A stretch of 6,862 nucleotides of DNA from Actinomycetes bacterium (GCA_021793335.1 JAJYSW010000178.1:1-6862); one strand, 5' to 3'; counted from the stretch's first letter, positions 1-5,607 are shown. Notes: generated from the sequence alone by a model not told the origin. Made by a program: numbers and translations.

Positions 1-770
1 ATCAGCTTCGTCATGACGAAGGCGAGCACCTTCGCCGTGTCCGATGCGTACTGACCGGAGAACTGGTCCACGCCCAGCGGCAGTGTCCACAGACTCGAAT
101 CGTTCAGCACCACCAGTGGCAGCAGATAGTTGTTCCAGCTGCCCACGAGCGCGAGCACCGAGACCGTCGCCAGCGCCGGGCGGGCCATCGGCAGCAGGAT
201 CGTCAGGAAGAACCGCCACGGGCTGGCCCCGTCGATGGTCGCGGCCTCCTCGACCTCGCCCGGGATGGCCCGGAAGAAGCTGCGGAGGATGACGATCGTC
301 AGCGGCAGCCCGAACGCCGCCTGCGGCAGGATCACGCCGAAGGGATTGTCCAGCAGGCCCATCGTCCGCAGGATGATGAACAACGGCAGCACCGCCACCG
401 CGAACGGGAACATCAGCCCGGTGGCGAAGAGCATGAACAGCACTTCGCGGCCTCGGAAGGCGTAGCGGGCGAACACGAAGGCCACCATCGCCGCGGCGGC
501 GACCACGACGAACGTGGTGGCGACGGCGATCAGCGCCGAGTTCAACGCCTGCCTCCAGAACATCTCGGAGGCGAGCGTGGAGGTGTAGTTCTCGGTGTTC
601 CACGGGCTCGGCAGGCCGAGCGCGTTCTCTCGCAGCTGCTGATTGTCCTTGAAGCCGCCGAGGAGGGCGAACAGGATCGGCGTGGCCACGAACGCGGTCG
701 TGATGAACGCCGCGATATAGAACCAGATATTGCGGAACAGGTTGCCCCGCTTGGTGTTGACGGTAGGCAT
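1..770 (-). CDS. Carbohydrate ABC transporter permease, MalG type (CUT1 family), 3' end cut by window edge
   Basis: Inner-membrane permease subunit of a sugar importer. It would pair with the MalF-type permease encoded just upstream to form the translocation channel. The frame is open from ATG at 770 to the window edge, giving 256 residues. MalG proteins usually have about 270-300, so only the C-terminal tail should be missing. Hydrophobic segments lie near residues 15-38, 78-103, 110-134, 145-165 and 200-222. The diagnostic EAA loop, which contacts the ATPase, is at 175-194 (EEAATIDGAS, ending in ILLP). The start is fixed by a GGAGG ribosome-binding site at 780-784, nine bases upstream. Its ATG shares one base with the stop codon of the preceding gene (TGATG), so translation is probably coupled. 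The family call is secure. The sugar cannot be deduced from this subunit. Confidence 0.95.
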   Translation of the reverse strand, partial: MPTVNTKRGNLFRNIWFYIAAFITTAFVATPILFALLGGFKDNQQLRENALGLPSPWNTENYTSTLASEMFWRQALNSALIAVATTFVVVAAAAMVAFVFARYAFRGREVLFMLFATGLMFPFAVAVLPLFIILRTMGLLDNPFGVILPQAAFGLPLTIVILRSFFRAIPGEVEEAATIDGASPWRFFLTILLPMARPALATVSVLALVGSWNNYLLPLVVLNDSSLWTLPLGVDQFSGQYASDTAKVLAFVMTKL

Positions 771-1768
771 CAGCGGTCTCCTCCGTTCGAGCCGCCCCCG
801 GTGAGGCCGCCCTGCAGGTCGCGTTTCAGCACGAACCGCTGGTAGAACATCGCGAAGACGAAGCTGATGGCGAACATGGCGATCGACAGTGCCGAGGCGT
901 AGCCGATCTGGTTGCGCTGGAAGCCCTGCTCGTACATGGTGATGGCCATGGTCTCCGAGGCGTGGAACGGACCGCCTCCGGTGAGGACGAACACCAGGTC
1001 GAACAGCTGGACCGCTCCGATGATGGACAGGAAGACCGTGATGCGCAGGGTCGGGCCCATCAGCGGCAGGGTGATCCGGCGGAACATCTGGCCGCTGCCG
1101 GCGCCGTCGATGGCGGCGGCCTCGTACAGCTCGTCGGGAATGTTCTGGCGTCCGGCCAGGTACAGGATCATGTAGAAGCCGAAGAACTTCCACGTGAGGA
1201 TGCCGAACACCACGATCAGCACGATCGAGCGATCGGAGAGCCAGCCGACGTTGGCCTCGATGCCGACCGCTGCCAGCAGCGAATCGGCGAAACCGCGCCG
1301 CTCAGAGAAAATGAGGCGGAACAGCACGCCGGTGACCGCTTCGGCGAGCACGTACGGCACGAAGAACAGCAGTCGGAAGACCGTGCGGCCGGGGAACCGC
1401 TGGTGCAGCAGCATGGCCAGCCCGAAGGCGAGCGGCAGCTGGATCACCAGTGAACCTGCGATGAGCAGGCCCACCCGCCACAGGTCTCCAAGGAACACCT
1501 TGTCCTGCACCAGGTTGGCGAAGTTCTCGAATCCGATGAAGTCGGTGGGCGGGCCGCCCAGTCCGTTCCAGCGGAAGAATCCCACATACGCCGCGAAGAG
1601 GATCGGCGCGAGCACGAACAGCAGGAACAGGACCAGCCCTGGGGCGAGAAACGCGGCGATGGTCCCGGTGCCCGGCCGCCCGGCCGACCGGCGGCGGGAG
1701 GGTTTCCCGTCGCGGTCGGCCGGGCGCACCACCGGACGGGCCGGTGAGGTCGTGGGGGCAGTGCTCAC
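770..1768 (-). CDS. Carbohydrate ABC transporter permease, MalF type (CUT1 family)
   Basis: First of the two membrane permeases of the sugar importer, 332 residues. A basic, proline-rich cytoplasmic N-terminus (about 1-35) is followed by six predicted membrane segments near 36-65, 98-121, 130-154, 181-205, 241-263 and 289-311. The EAA loop lies at 216-235 (EAAAIDG, ending in ITLP), the expected position between helices 4 and 5. The C-terminus is glycine-rich. The start is GTG at 1768, inside the end of the binding-protein gene (GTGA, 4-bp overlap). That overlap and the family-typical length argue for this start, although the ribosome-binding site is weak (GGGCGG), which fits translational re-initiation. 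It is the middle gene of a binding protein-MalF-MalG operon. The short length of the first periplasmic loop is typical of CUT1 permeases other than enterobacterial MalF. Confidence 0.96.
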   Translation of the reverse strand: MSTAPTTSPARPVVRPADRDGKPSRRRSAGRPGTGTIAAFLAPGLVLFLLFVLAPILFAAYVGFFRWNGLGGPPTDFIGFENFANLVQDKVFLGDLWRVGLLIAGSLVIQLPLAFGLAMLLHQRFPGRTVFRLLFFVPYVLAEAVTGVLFRLIFSERRGFADSLLAAVGIEANVGWLSDRSIVLIVVFGILTWKFFGFYMILYLAGRQNIPDELYEAAAIDGAGSGQMFRRITLPLMGPTLRITVFLSIIGAVQLFDLVFVLTGGGPFHASETMAITMYEQGFQRNQIGYASALSIAMFAISFVFAMFYQRFVLKRDLQGGLTGGGSNGGDR

Positions 1769-3048
1769 TGCTCGGCCGCCCAGGCGTCGTTGATCATCTC
1801 GATCATGTCCTCGGACGAGATCTGCCCCAGAATCACGCCCTCGGTGGCTTCGTTGATGACGCCGCCGATGGCCGGCGGGTACGCCTGGTCCAGGTAGAGC
1901 TGTGTCGCGGTGGCCGAGGCCAGCGCCTCGACGATGGCCTCAGTGTTGGCGTCCATCTCGGGCACCACGGCCTCGGGGTCGGCGGCGACGGTGGTGAATC
2001 CACCGTCCGCGACGCCCCTGGCCTGGTTCTCCTCTTCAGCCAGGTAGCACAGGAAGTCGGTGACCTCTTCGGGCGCGTTGACGCCGACGGCGAAGCCGTT
2101 GCCGCCGCCGAGGTACTCGGTGATGGTGCCCGCGCCGCCCTCGACCTCCGGGAACGGGAAGAACCCGAGCGCGTCGCCGAGACCTTCGGTGCCCGAGGCA
2201 TCGGATTGGACGGTCGGGGCCCACTGCCCCATGAGCTCCATGCCGGTCAGGCCCTCGCCCATGTGGGCGGCCTGGCCGTCGGCCTCGCCGTAGCCGGCCG
2301 ATTCGAAGCCCTCTTGGAAGGGCTCCATCTCGGCGAGCTCGATGAGCATGTCACCGGCTTGGACGAACGCCGCGTCGGAGAAGTCTCCGGCCTCGGCCGC
2401 GCTCGCCATGGCGTCCAGGCCCGCGATGCGCATCGCCAGGTAGGTCCAGTAGTAGTGGCCGGGCCACTTGTCGCCGCCGGCGAGCGCGATCGGCGCGACG
2501 CCGGAGTCCTTCAGCGCCTGGACGGCGTCGAGGAACTCGGTCCAGGTGGTGGGCGGCTGCTCGATGCCGGCCTCGGCGAAGAGATCCTTGTTGTACCAGA
2601 ATCCGACTACGCCGCCGTCGAACGGCATGCCGTAGAGCTTGCCGTCGATGGTGTACGGGTCGAGCGATGCCGGGTTGATCTTGTCGATGCAGTCGAGTTC
2701 GCCGGTGAGGTCCTTGACCAGGCCGGCCTCGACCTGCTGGGTGAGCACGCCGCCGCCCCAGGTCTGGAAGATGTCGGGGGTCTCGCCGGACTGCGTGGCG
2801 GTGCCCATGCGTTCCTTGAACGCCTCGTTCTCGATGGCCTGGACGTCGAAGGTGAGCTCTGATTCCTCGGCCCATTCATCGGCCATGTCGGACCAGGTGG
2901 ACATCATCGGGTCTTGGTTCTGGATGTGCCACCAGACGATGTCGGCATTGCTGCCGGAGTCGCCGCCGCACGCGGCGGCGGTGGTCGCCATCGCCACGGC
3001 GGCCCCGGCAGCGGCGAGCGACCGAAGTCGGTGAAGGGGTTTGCTCAT
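1765..3048 (-). CDS. Extracellular sugar-binding lipoprotein of an ABC importer (SBP family 1/8, CUT1)
   Basis: Substrate-capturing subunit, 427 residues, anchored on the outer face of the cytoplasmic membrane. Residues 1-26 form a lipoprotein signal peptide: basic start, alanine-rich core, then AAAC with Cys27 as the lipidation site. Position -3 is Ala rather than the usual Leu, Val or Ile. A flexible GGDSGSN linker precedes the mature fold, which starts with a beta strand (DIVWWH, 37-41). The motif PDIFQTWGGG at 91-100 is characteristic of oligosaccharide-binding proteins of actinobacterial CUT1 systems. Trp- and Tyr-rich patches such as the GHYYWTYLAMR region are suited to stacking on sugar rings. 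The ATG at 3048 follows GGAA/AAAGG at about 8 bases. It is the promoter-proximal gene of the importer operon. Similarity by eye to xylobiose/cellobiose-type binding proteins is suggestive only; the ligand is unproven. Confidence 0.96.
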   Translation of the reverse strand: MSKPLHRLRSLAAAGAAVAMATTAAACGGDSGSNADIVWWHIQNQDPMMSTWSDMADEWAEESELTFDVQAIENEAFKERMGTATQSGETPDIFQTWGGGVLTQQVEAGLVKDLTGELDCIDKINPASLDPYTIDGKLYGMPFDGGVVGFWYNKDLFAEAGIEQPPTTWTEFLDAVQALKDSGVAPIALAGGDKWPGHYYWTYLAMRIAGLDAMASAAEAGDFSDAAFVQAGDMLIELAEMEPFQEGFESAGYGEADGQAAHMGEGLTGMELMGQWAPTVQSDASGTEGLGDALGFFPFPEVEGGAGTITEYLGGGNGFAVGVNAPEEVTDFLCYLAEEENQARGVADGGFTTVAADPEAVVPEMDANTEAIVEALASATATQLYLDQAYPPAIGGVINEATEGVILGQISSEDMIEMINDAWAAEQ

Positions 3049-3125
3049 CGGAATGGTTCCTTTCGAGGGATTGAGGGTTGACTCGACCGAAGCTTGTTCC
3101 AGGCAGAGCGAGGGTAATGGGATCC

Positions 3126-3157
3126 GAAACTTTCAGAACAAGTATCGGGAACTTTCG
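3126..3157. promoter_or_regulatory. Paired GAAACTTTC operator candidates (LacI-family type)
   Basis: A perfect odd-centred dyad GAAA-C-TTTC lies at 3126-3134, preceded by C (CGAAACTTTC). A second, degenerate copy, GGAACTTTC followed by G, lies at 3148-3156. Their centres (3130 and 3152) are 22 bp apart, about two helical turns, so bound dimers would sit on the same DNA face. Weaker half-sites with CTTTCGAG occur at 3284-3291 and 3060-3067. CGAA-N-TTCG-like dyads are known targets of LacI-family sugar repressors in streptomycetes, for example BxlR upstream of bxlE. The regulator itself is not in this window. Confidence 0.5.
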
Positions 3158-3165
3158 ATGTGGTC

Positions 3166-3194
3166 ATAGTACCGATGTGAATATTCCATGTGAA
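3166..3194 (-). promoter_or_regulatory. Putative sigma70-type promoter of the sugar importer operon
   Basis: On the minus strand, TTCACA (3194-3189, 5/6 match to TTGACA) is followed after exactly 17 bases by TACTAT (3171-3166, 4/6 match to TATAAT). Transcription would begin near 3159, giving a leader of about 110 bases before the binding-protein ATG. The two operator-like sites lie immediately downstream, where a repressor would block initiation or clearance. Inferred from sequence only. Confidence 0.45.
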
Positions 3195-3429
3195 GAGTGT
3201 CTCCCCTTCTCGATATGTGGGAGATTTTGGGGTGTCGCGCGGTCGAATGTGCTAACTGGCGAGGTCAATGGGGCATGCGGGCACTTTCGAGGGCAATGGT
3301 GTTTCAGGGGCCTCGTGTCGCCTCGTGTGGCGATCCCGAGGCGCGGCCCGGGCATTGAAGGCCATGGTCACCGGTGATCATTCCGGTGCGAATGGGGCGG
3401 ATTGCGAGCACGCGGTGCTCTGAAAGGCG
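3195..3429. other. Non-coding spacer between importer promoter and tRNA terminator
   Basis: No convincing gene is visible. The open frames here have no good ribosome-binding site and a Cys/His/Pro-rich composition unlike the neighbouring proteins. Base composition is less GC-rich than the flanking genes. Small structures seen: a 10-bp tandem repeat (CCTCGTGTCG then CCTCGTGTGG, 3311-3330), which creates a TCGCC/GGCGA stem at 3318-3333; a perfect palindrome TCACCGGTGA at 3368-3377; and a CACTTTCGAG half-site at 3283-3291 resembling the importer operators. Confidence 0.6.
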
Positions 3430-3454
3430 AAAACCTCCGGTGGAAGGCCGGAGG
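3430..3454 (-). terminator. Rho-independent terminator of tRNA-Gly
   Basis: Read on the minus strand, CCTCCGG (3454-3448) and CCGGAGG (3440-3434) form a perfect 7-bp GC-rich stem around a 7-base loop. Four T residues (3433-3430) and further T-rich sequence follow. It lies about 37 bases past the CCA end of the tRNA, the right place and orientation to end that transcript and insulate the importer promoter. Confidence 0.75.
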
Positions 3455-3490
3455 CGATGGGATGCGAAGTCGAGGCGCGGCTTCGCGGTA

Positions 3491-3564
3491 TGGAGCGGGT
3501 GACGGGAATCGAACCCGCTTCTCAACCTTGGGAAGGTCGCATTCTACCAGTGAACTACACCCGC
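3491..3564 (-). tRNA. tRNA-Gly (anticodon CCC)
   Basis: The minus strand folds into a complete cloverleaf. The acceptor stem GCGGGTG (3564-3558) pairs with CACCCGC with no mismatch. The D arm is GTTC/GAAT with loop ACTGGTA. The anticodon stem CGACC/GGTTG (one G-U) encloses loop TTCCCAA, giving anticodon CCC, which reads the glycine codon GGG. The variable loop is AGAA. The T arm GCGGG/CCCGT encloses TTCGATT. The discriminator base is T at 3494 and the CCA end is encoded (3493-3491), giving 74 bases with CCA. A TATACT box lies upstream and a hairpin terminator downstream, so it is probably a single-gene transcription unit. Confidence 0.96.
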
Positions 3565-3610
3565 GTGCTCGTCCGAAGGCGCTGACGCGGCCACGATACG
3601 AGTCGTGCCG

Positions 3611-3616
3611 AGTATA
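3611..3616 (-). promoter_or_regulatory. Putative -10 box of the tRNA-Gly promoter
   Basis: TATACT on the minus strand (3616-3611) matches TATAAT at five of six positions and stands out in GC-rich surroundings. Transcription would start near 3604, about 40 bases before the mature tRNA 5' end, leaving a leader for RNase P to remove. No good -35 hexamer is visible at 16-18 bases. Confidence 0.4.
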
Positions 3617-3676
3617 CAAGCTCCGGCCCTCGGCGCATGACCGGCCCATCGAGCGTGGTGCGCGCGAAGGACCGAG

Positions 3677-3706
3677 GTCGGGCCCGGGGGAAGGCCCGGG
3701 CCCGAC
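3677..3706. terminator. GC-only 12-bp perfect inverted repeat, probable terminator of the protease gene
   Basis: GTCGGGCCCGGG (3677-3688) and CCCGGGCCCGAC (3695-3706) are exact reverse complements around a 6-base GGAAGG loop, a very stable hairpin. It starts about 50 bases past the stop codon of the protease gene and lies upstream of the tRNA promoter. There is no T run on either side, so if it terminates transcription it is the tail-less kind common in high-GC actinobacteria. The assignment rests on position and symmetry. Confidence 0.55.
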
Positions 3707-3755
3707 GCCGCGGCGACGTCCGGAACACCTGCCCGGCTCCGGCATGCCGCTGCTC

Positions 3756-4571
3756 CTACCAGGCGGCCAGGGCCGCCTCGATGTCGCCGTGCAGCGCGCC
3801 CACGTTCGCGTACACGCCCGGGTTCCCCGGCTCGGCGCAGCCGTAGCCCCAGCTGACGACGCCGACCTGCACGGCCCGGGCGCCCGCTGTCCACATGAGC
3901 GGTCCGCCCGAGTCGCCCTGGCACGCGTCCTTGCCGCCGCTATCCAGGTCTCCGGCGCAGATCATCGTCTCGGGGTTGAACTCCGAGCCGTACGCCTCGG
4001 CGCAGTCGGCGTCCGAGACGTGCGGGACCTCGACGTATCGCAGTTCCTTCGCCGCCGAACCGTCGTCGGTGATGCCCCAGCCGGCGACCTCCATGGAGCC
4101 CCAGTCGACCGGGTCCGTGGCGGCGATCGCGATCGTCTCGGCCTCGGGGATCGGCGCGGCGAGCCTGACCAGTGCCCAGTCGTGGTCCGTGGTCGCCTCG
4201 TCGTAGCCCTCGGCGACGTGGATCTCGGCGACCTCGTGCACCTCGGTCGCGGTGATGTCGACCGAGCCGTGCCGGACGACCACCTCCCCGGGGGTGCGGC
4301 CGTCGACGCAGTGAGCGGCGGTGAGGACGACGTCCTCTGTGATCAGGGAGCCGCCGCAGTAGTTGTAGGACGGATCGGCGGCGTCGGCGATCGCCGCCAT
4401 CCACGGGTATTGCTCGTCGGTGGCCGGTGCGCCGCCGATGATCTGGGTATCGAGATCACCTTGGGCGGGGATCTCGTCGGCGAAGGCACCGGTCGAGACC
4501 GTGGCCATGGCGGCCGCGCCGAGACCGGCGACGAGGCCGATTCCGAGGCGGACGAGATGCTGATTGCGCAT
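3756..4571 (-). CDS. Secreted trypsin-like serine protease (family S1A)
   Basis: Endopeptidase exported by the Sec route, 271 residues. Residues 1-31 are a signal peptide ending AFA, with cleavage expected before Asp32. A short propeptide (about 32-43) precedes the mature N-terminus IIGG at 44-47. The triad is complete: His87 in TAAHC, Asp131 in DWAL, and Ser221 in GDSGGP. Asp215, six residues before the serine, is the S1-pocket aspartate of trypsin. With Gly242 in SWGYG, it predicts cleavage after Arg or Lys. Six cysteines (72/88, 190/205, 217/245) match the three disulfides of Streptomyces griseus trypsin. The residue before IIGG is Gln rather than Arg or Lys, so activation is probably not autocatalytic. 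GGAGGG lies about seven bases before the ATG. The gene appears monocistronic, with a GC hairpin past its stop. Physiological substrates are unknown. Confidence 0.95.
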   Translation of the reverse strand: MRNQHLVRLGIGLVAGLGAAAMATVSTGAFADEIPAQGDLDTQIIGGAPATDEQYPWMAAIADAADPSYNYCGGSLITEDVVLTAAHCVDGRTPGEVVVRHGSVDITATEVHEVAEIHVAEGYDEATTDHDWALVRLAAPIPEAETIAIAATDPVDWGSMEVAGWGITDDGSAAKELRYVEVPHVSDADCAEAYGSEFNPETMICAGDLDSGGKDACQGDSGGPLMWTAGARAVQVGVVSWGYGCAEPGNPGVYANVGALHGDIEAALAAW

Positions 4572-4612
4572 GCGTGCTCCCTCCGGGAAGAATGTGGTGA
4601 AACGTCTATTTT

Positions 4613-4630
4613 TTACGCTTCAATGCGCAT
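4613..4630 (-). other. Five-codon mini-ORF in the protease leader (MRIEA)
   Basis: ATG at 4630 opens five codons and a TAA ending at 4613, upstream of the protease ATG on the same strand. Its ATG sits in GCATGCGCA (4624-4632), the same nine bases that surround the true protease start (4565-4573). No clear ribosome-binding site precedes it (CCGGTAGC), so translation is doubtful. It may simply be a chance repeat. Confidence 0.15.
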
Positions 4631-4642
4631 GCTACCGGAAGT

Positions 4643-4671
4643 TACCTATTAGTAGTAGATTTCAGTCTCAA
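4643..4671 (-). promoter_or_regulatory. Possible promoter of the protease gene
   Basis: On the minus strand, TTGAGA (4671-4666) is followed after 17 bases by TAGGTA (4648-4643) within a locally AT-rich stretch. The -35 is good (5/6) and the -10 is weak. A start near 4636 would give a leader of about 65 bases containing a five-codon mini-ORF. Confidence 0.3.
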
Positions 4672-4721
4672 GTGATGTAGAGGAATATAGGGTCGGTATA
4701 GTGATCTATGGGTGTAAACCG

Positions 4722-4737
4722 ATCCGATGTATCGGAT
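4722..4737. repeat. Perfect 16-bp dyad, candidate operator
   Basis: ATCCGAT (4722-4728), a GT spacer, and ATCGGAT (4731-4737) are exact inverted repeats in the non-coding gap between the GNAT and protease genes. The two-base spacer is too tight for an RNA hairpin, so a protein-binding site is more likely than a terminator. It is about 50 bp upstream of the proposed protease -35 box. Confidence 0.4.
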
Positions 4738-4763
4738 TCTTCGCACACTCGACCGGCGAGCCA

Positions 4764-4795
4764 TCGCATGCGAACGCGAAGCGCGCCGAGGCGCG
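4764..4795. other. Palindrome cluster downstream of the GNAT gene
   Basis: A perfect 10-bp palindrome TCGCATGCGA (4764-4773) is followed by CGCGCC/GGCGCG (4782-4795). This lies 40-75 bases beyond the GNAT stop codon. It could act as a weak terminator for that gene, but there is no T tract and the loops are very short. Confidence 0.2.
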
Positions 4796-4837
4796 AGGGT
4801 GGAGAATCATCGACTGTGGACCAATGAGGGCGGGGTG

Positions 4838-5311
4838 TCACCGCTCGTCGCTGCGCAGTTCCTTACCCAGATGCAGCGACCCTTCGGCATCGGCGTAGCA
4901 GCCGAACGGGGCCACGGACCGGTAACCGAGCGCCCGGTACATGGCGACGGCCTCGGGTTGACGCAACCCCGTTTCGAGGATGAGACGCTTCCGGCCGGCC
5001 TCGGCGGCGGAGCGCTCGATCGCGGCCACGAGCAGCCGTGCCAGGCCCCGGCGGCGGACGGCCTCGCGCACGTAGACGCGCTTCATCTCGGCGTCATCGC
5101 CCTCGTGGGAACGCCAGCCGCCGCAGCCGGCGGCCGTGCCGTCGGCTGCGAACGCGACGATGAAATCGCCGTTCGGAGGGGCGAAATCGTCGAGTTCGAT
5201 CCGCGTATCGTCCCCGCCGCCGTAGCGGCGGACATATTCGCCGTGGAGTTCGGTGCAGAGCACTTGCGCCACAGCGCTCGCGAACGGTGTTCTTTCAAGG
5301 GTGAACTGCAC
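4838..5311 (-). CDS. GNAT family N-acetyltransferase
   Basis: Cytoplasmic acetyltransferase of the Gcn5-related fold, expected to transfer acetyl from acetyl-CoA to an unidentified amine. From GTG at 5311 it has 157 residues, normal for a single GNAT domain. The central strand DFIVAFAADGTAAGCGGW (49-66) leads to motif A at about 76-106 (MKRVYVREAVRRRGLARLL), whose RRxGxA loop binds the CoA pyrophosphate. The C-terminal ETG, PEAVAMYRALGY and FGCY segment (113-139) is motif B, with Tyr125 at the usual general-acid position. The frame stays open upstream to a TTG at 5347 (12 extra residues, MRCGRRLCQCWG), but that extension looks unlike a GNAT N-terminus. The GTG start lacks a well-spaced ribosome-binding site. 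A small ORF that overlaps it by 17 bases could deliver ribosomes. The substrate cannot be inferred. Confidence 0.9.
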   Translation of the reverse strand: MQFTLERTPFASAVAQVLCTELHGEYVRRYGGGDDTRIELDDFAPPNGDFIVAFAADGTAAGCGGWRSHEGDDAEMKRVYVREAVRRRGLARLLVAAIERSAAEAGRKRLILETGLRQPEAVAMYRALGYRSVAPFGCYADAEGSLHLGKELRSDER

Positions 5312-5408
5312 GCCCCAACATTGGCACAGCCGCCTTCCGCACCGCAACGGACGCCCGGACCCCCGATTCGCTGCGGGCCCGATACCCGCCGAACAGTCGA
5401 TTCGCCAT
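5295..5408 (-). CDS. Possible small basic protein or leader peptide overlapping the GNAT start
   Basis: An ATG at 5408 opens 37 codons, ending at a TGA at 5297-5295 inside the start of the GNAT gene. A second in-frame ATG is directly upstream at 5411. The AAGGAAAGG directly before these ATGs is the best ribosome-binding sequence in the area, far better than that of the GNAT gene. The peptide (start MANRLFGGYRARSESG) is rich in Arg and Ala, strongly basic, with no membrane segment or known motif. The 17-base overlap with the GNAT GTG would allow translational coupling, so it may be a leader ORF driving GNAT expression. It could also be chance; no family is recognised. Confidence 0.35.
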   Translation of the reverse strand: MANRLFGGYRARSESGVRASVAVRKAAVPMLGRAVHP

Positions 5409-5585
5409 CATCCTTTCCTTCCTATATGACTGTCCGAACGCACAGACATCGGGACGCGACGCCTCGGTGCGCTCCTCCACGGTGGGAACCGGTCCAGCTC
5501 CGATTACGATCGTCACATCGGAGAATCGCGAGAACAAGGGCGAGGAATCCGGTGCACCCGGCGGGCAGGAGTCGTTCCGCGCTTT

Positions 5586-5607
5586 CCCATGGGCGAGCAT
5601 CCATGGG
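5586..5607. repeat. Inverted repeat in the PP2C gene leader
   Basis: CCCATGG (5586-5592) and CCATGGG (5601-5607) are exact reverse complements around an 8-base spacer, 60-80 bases before the phosphatase start codon. It could be an operator or an RNA hairpin in the leader. No T tract follows, so a terminator is unlikely. Confidence 0.35.

Noticed and set aside
1744..2862. Plus-strand open frame of 372 codons
   Set aside because: Antisense shadow of the sugar-binding lipoprotein gene. Low-complexity Gly/Val/Asp/Leu composition is typical of reversed high-GC coding DNA.
3164..3355. Minus-strand open frame of 63 codons in the importer upstream region
   Set aside because: No ribosome-binding site before the ATG, no recognisable domain, and it covers the proposed promoter. 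Likely chance.
3078..3377. Plus-strand open frame of 99 codons
   Set aside because: Cys-rich, non-conserved-looking translation, no ribosome-binding site, and it overlaps the operator pair and promoter.
3491..3564. tRNA gene as an integration site for a mobile element
   Set aside because: No integrase gene and no repeated copy of the tRNA 3' end elsewhere in the window.
3402..4652. Long plus-strand open frame of 416 codons
   Set aside because: It is antisense to the tRNA-Gly and the protease gene. The GDGNRTR...TSELHPR stretch in its translation is the familiar false peptide made by reading the complement of a tRNA, and there is no ribosome-binding site.
4697..4702. TATAGT as a plus-strand -10 box
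   Set aside because: No credible -35 at the right spacing and no plus-strand gene downstream before the opposing GNAT gene.
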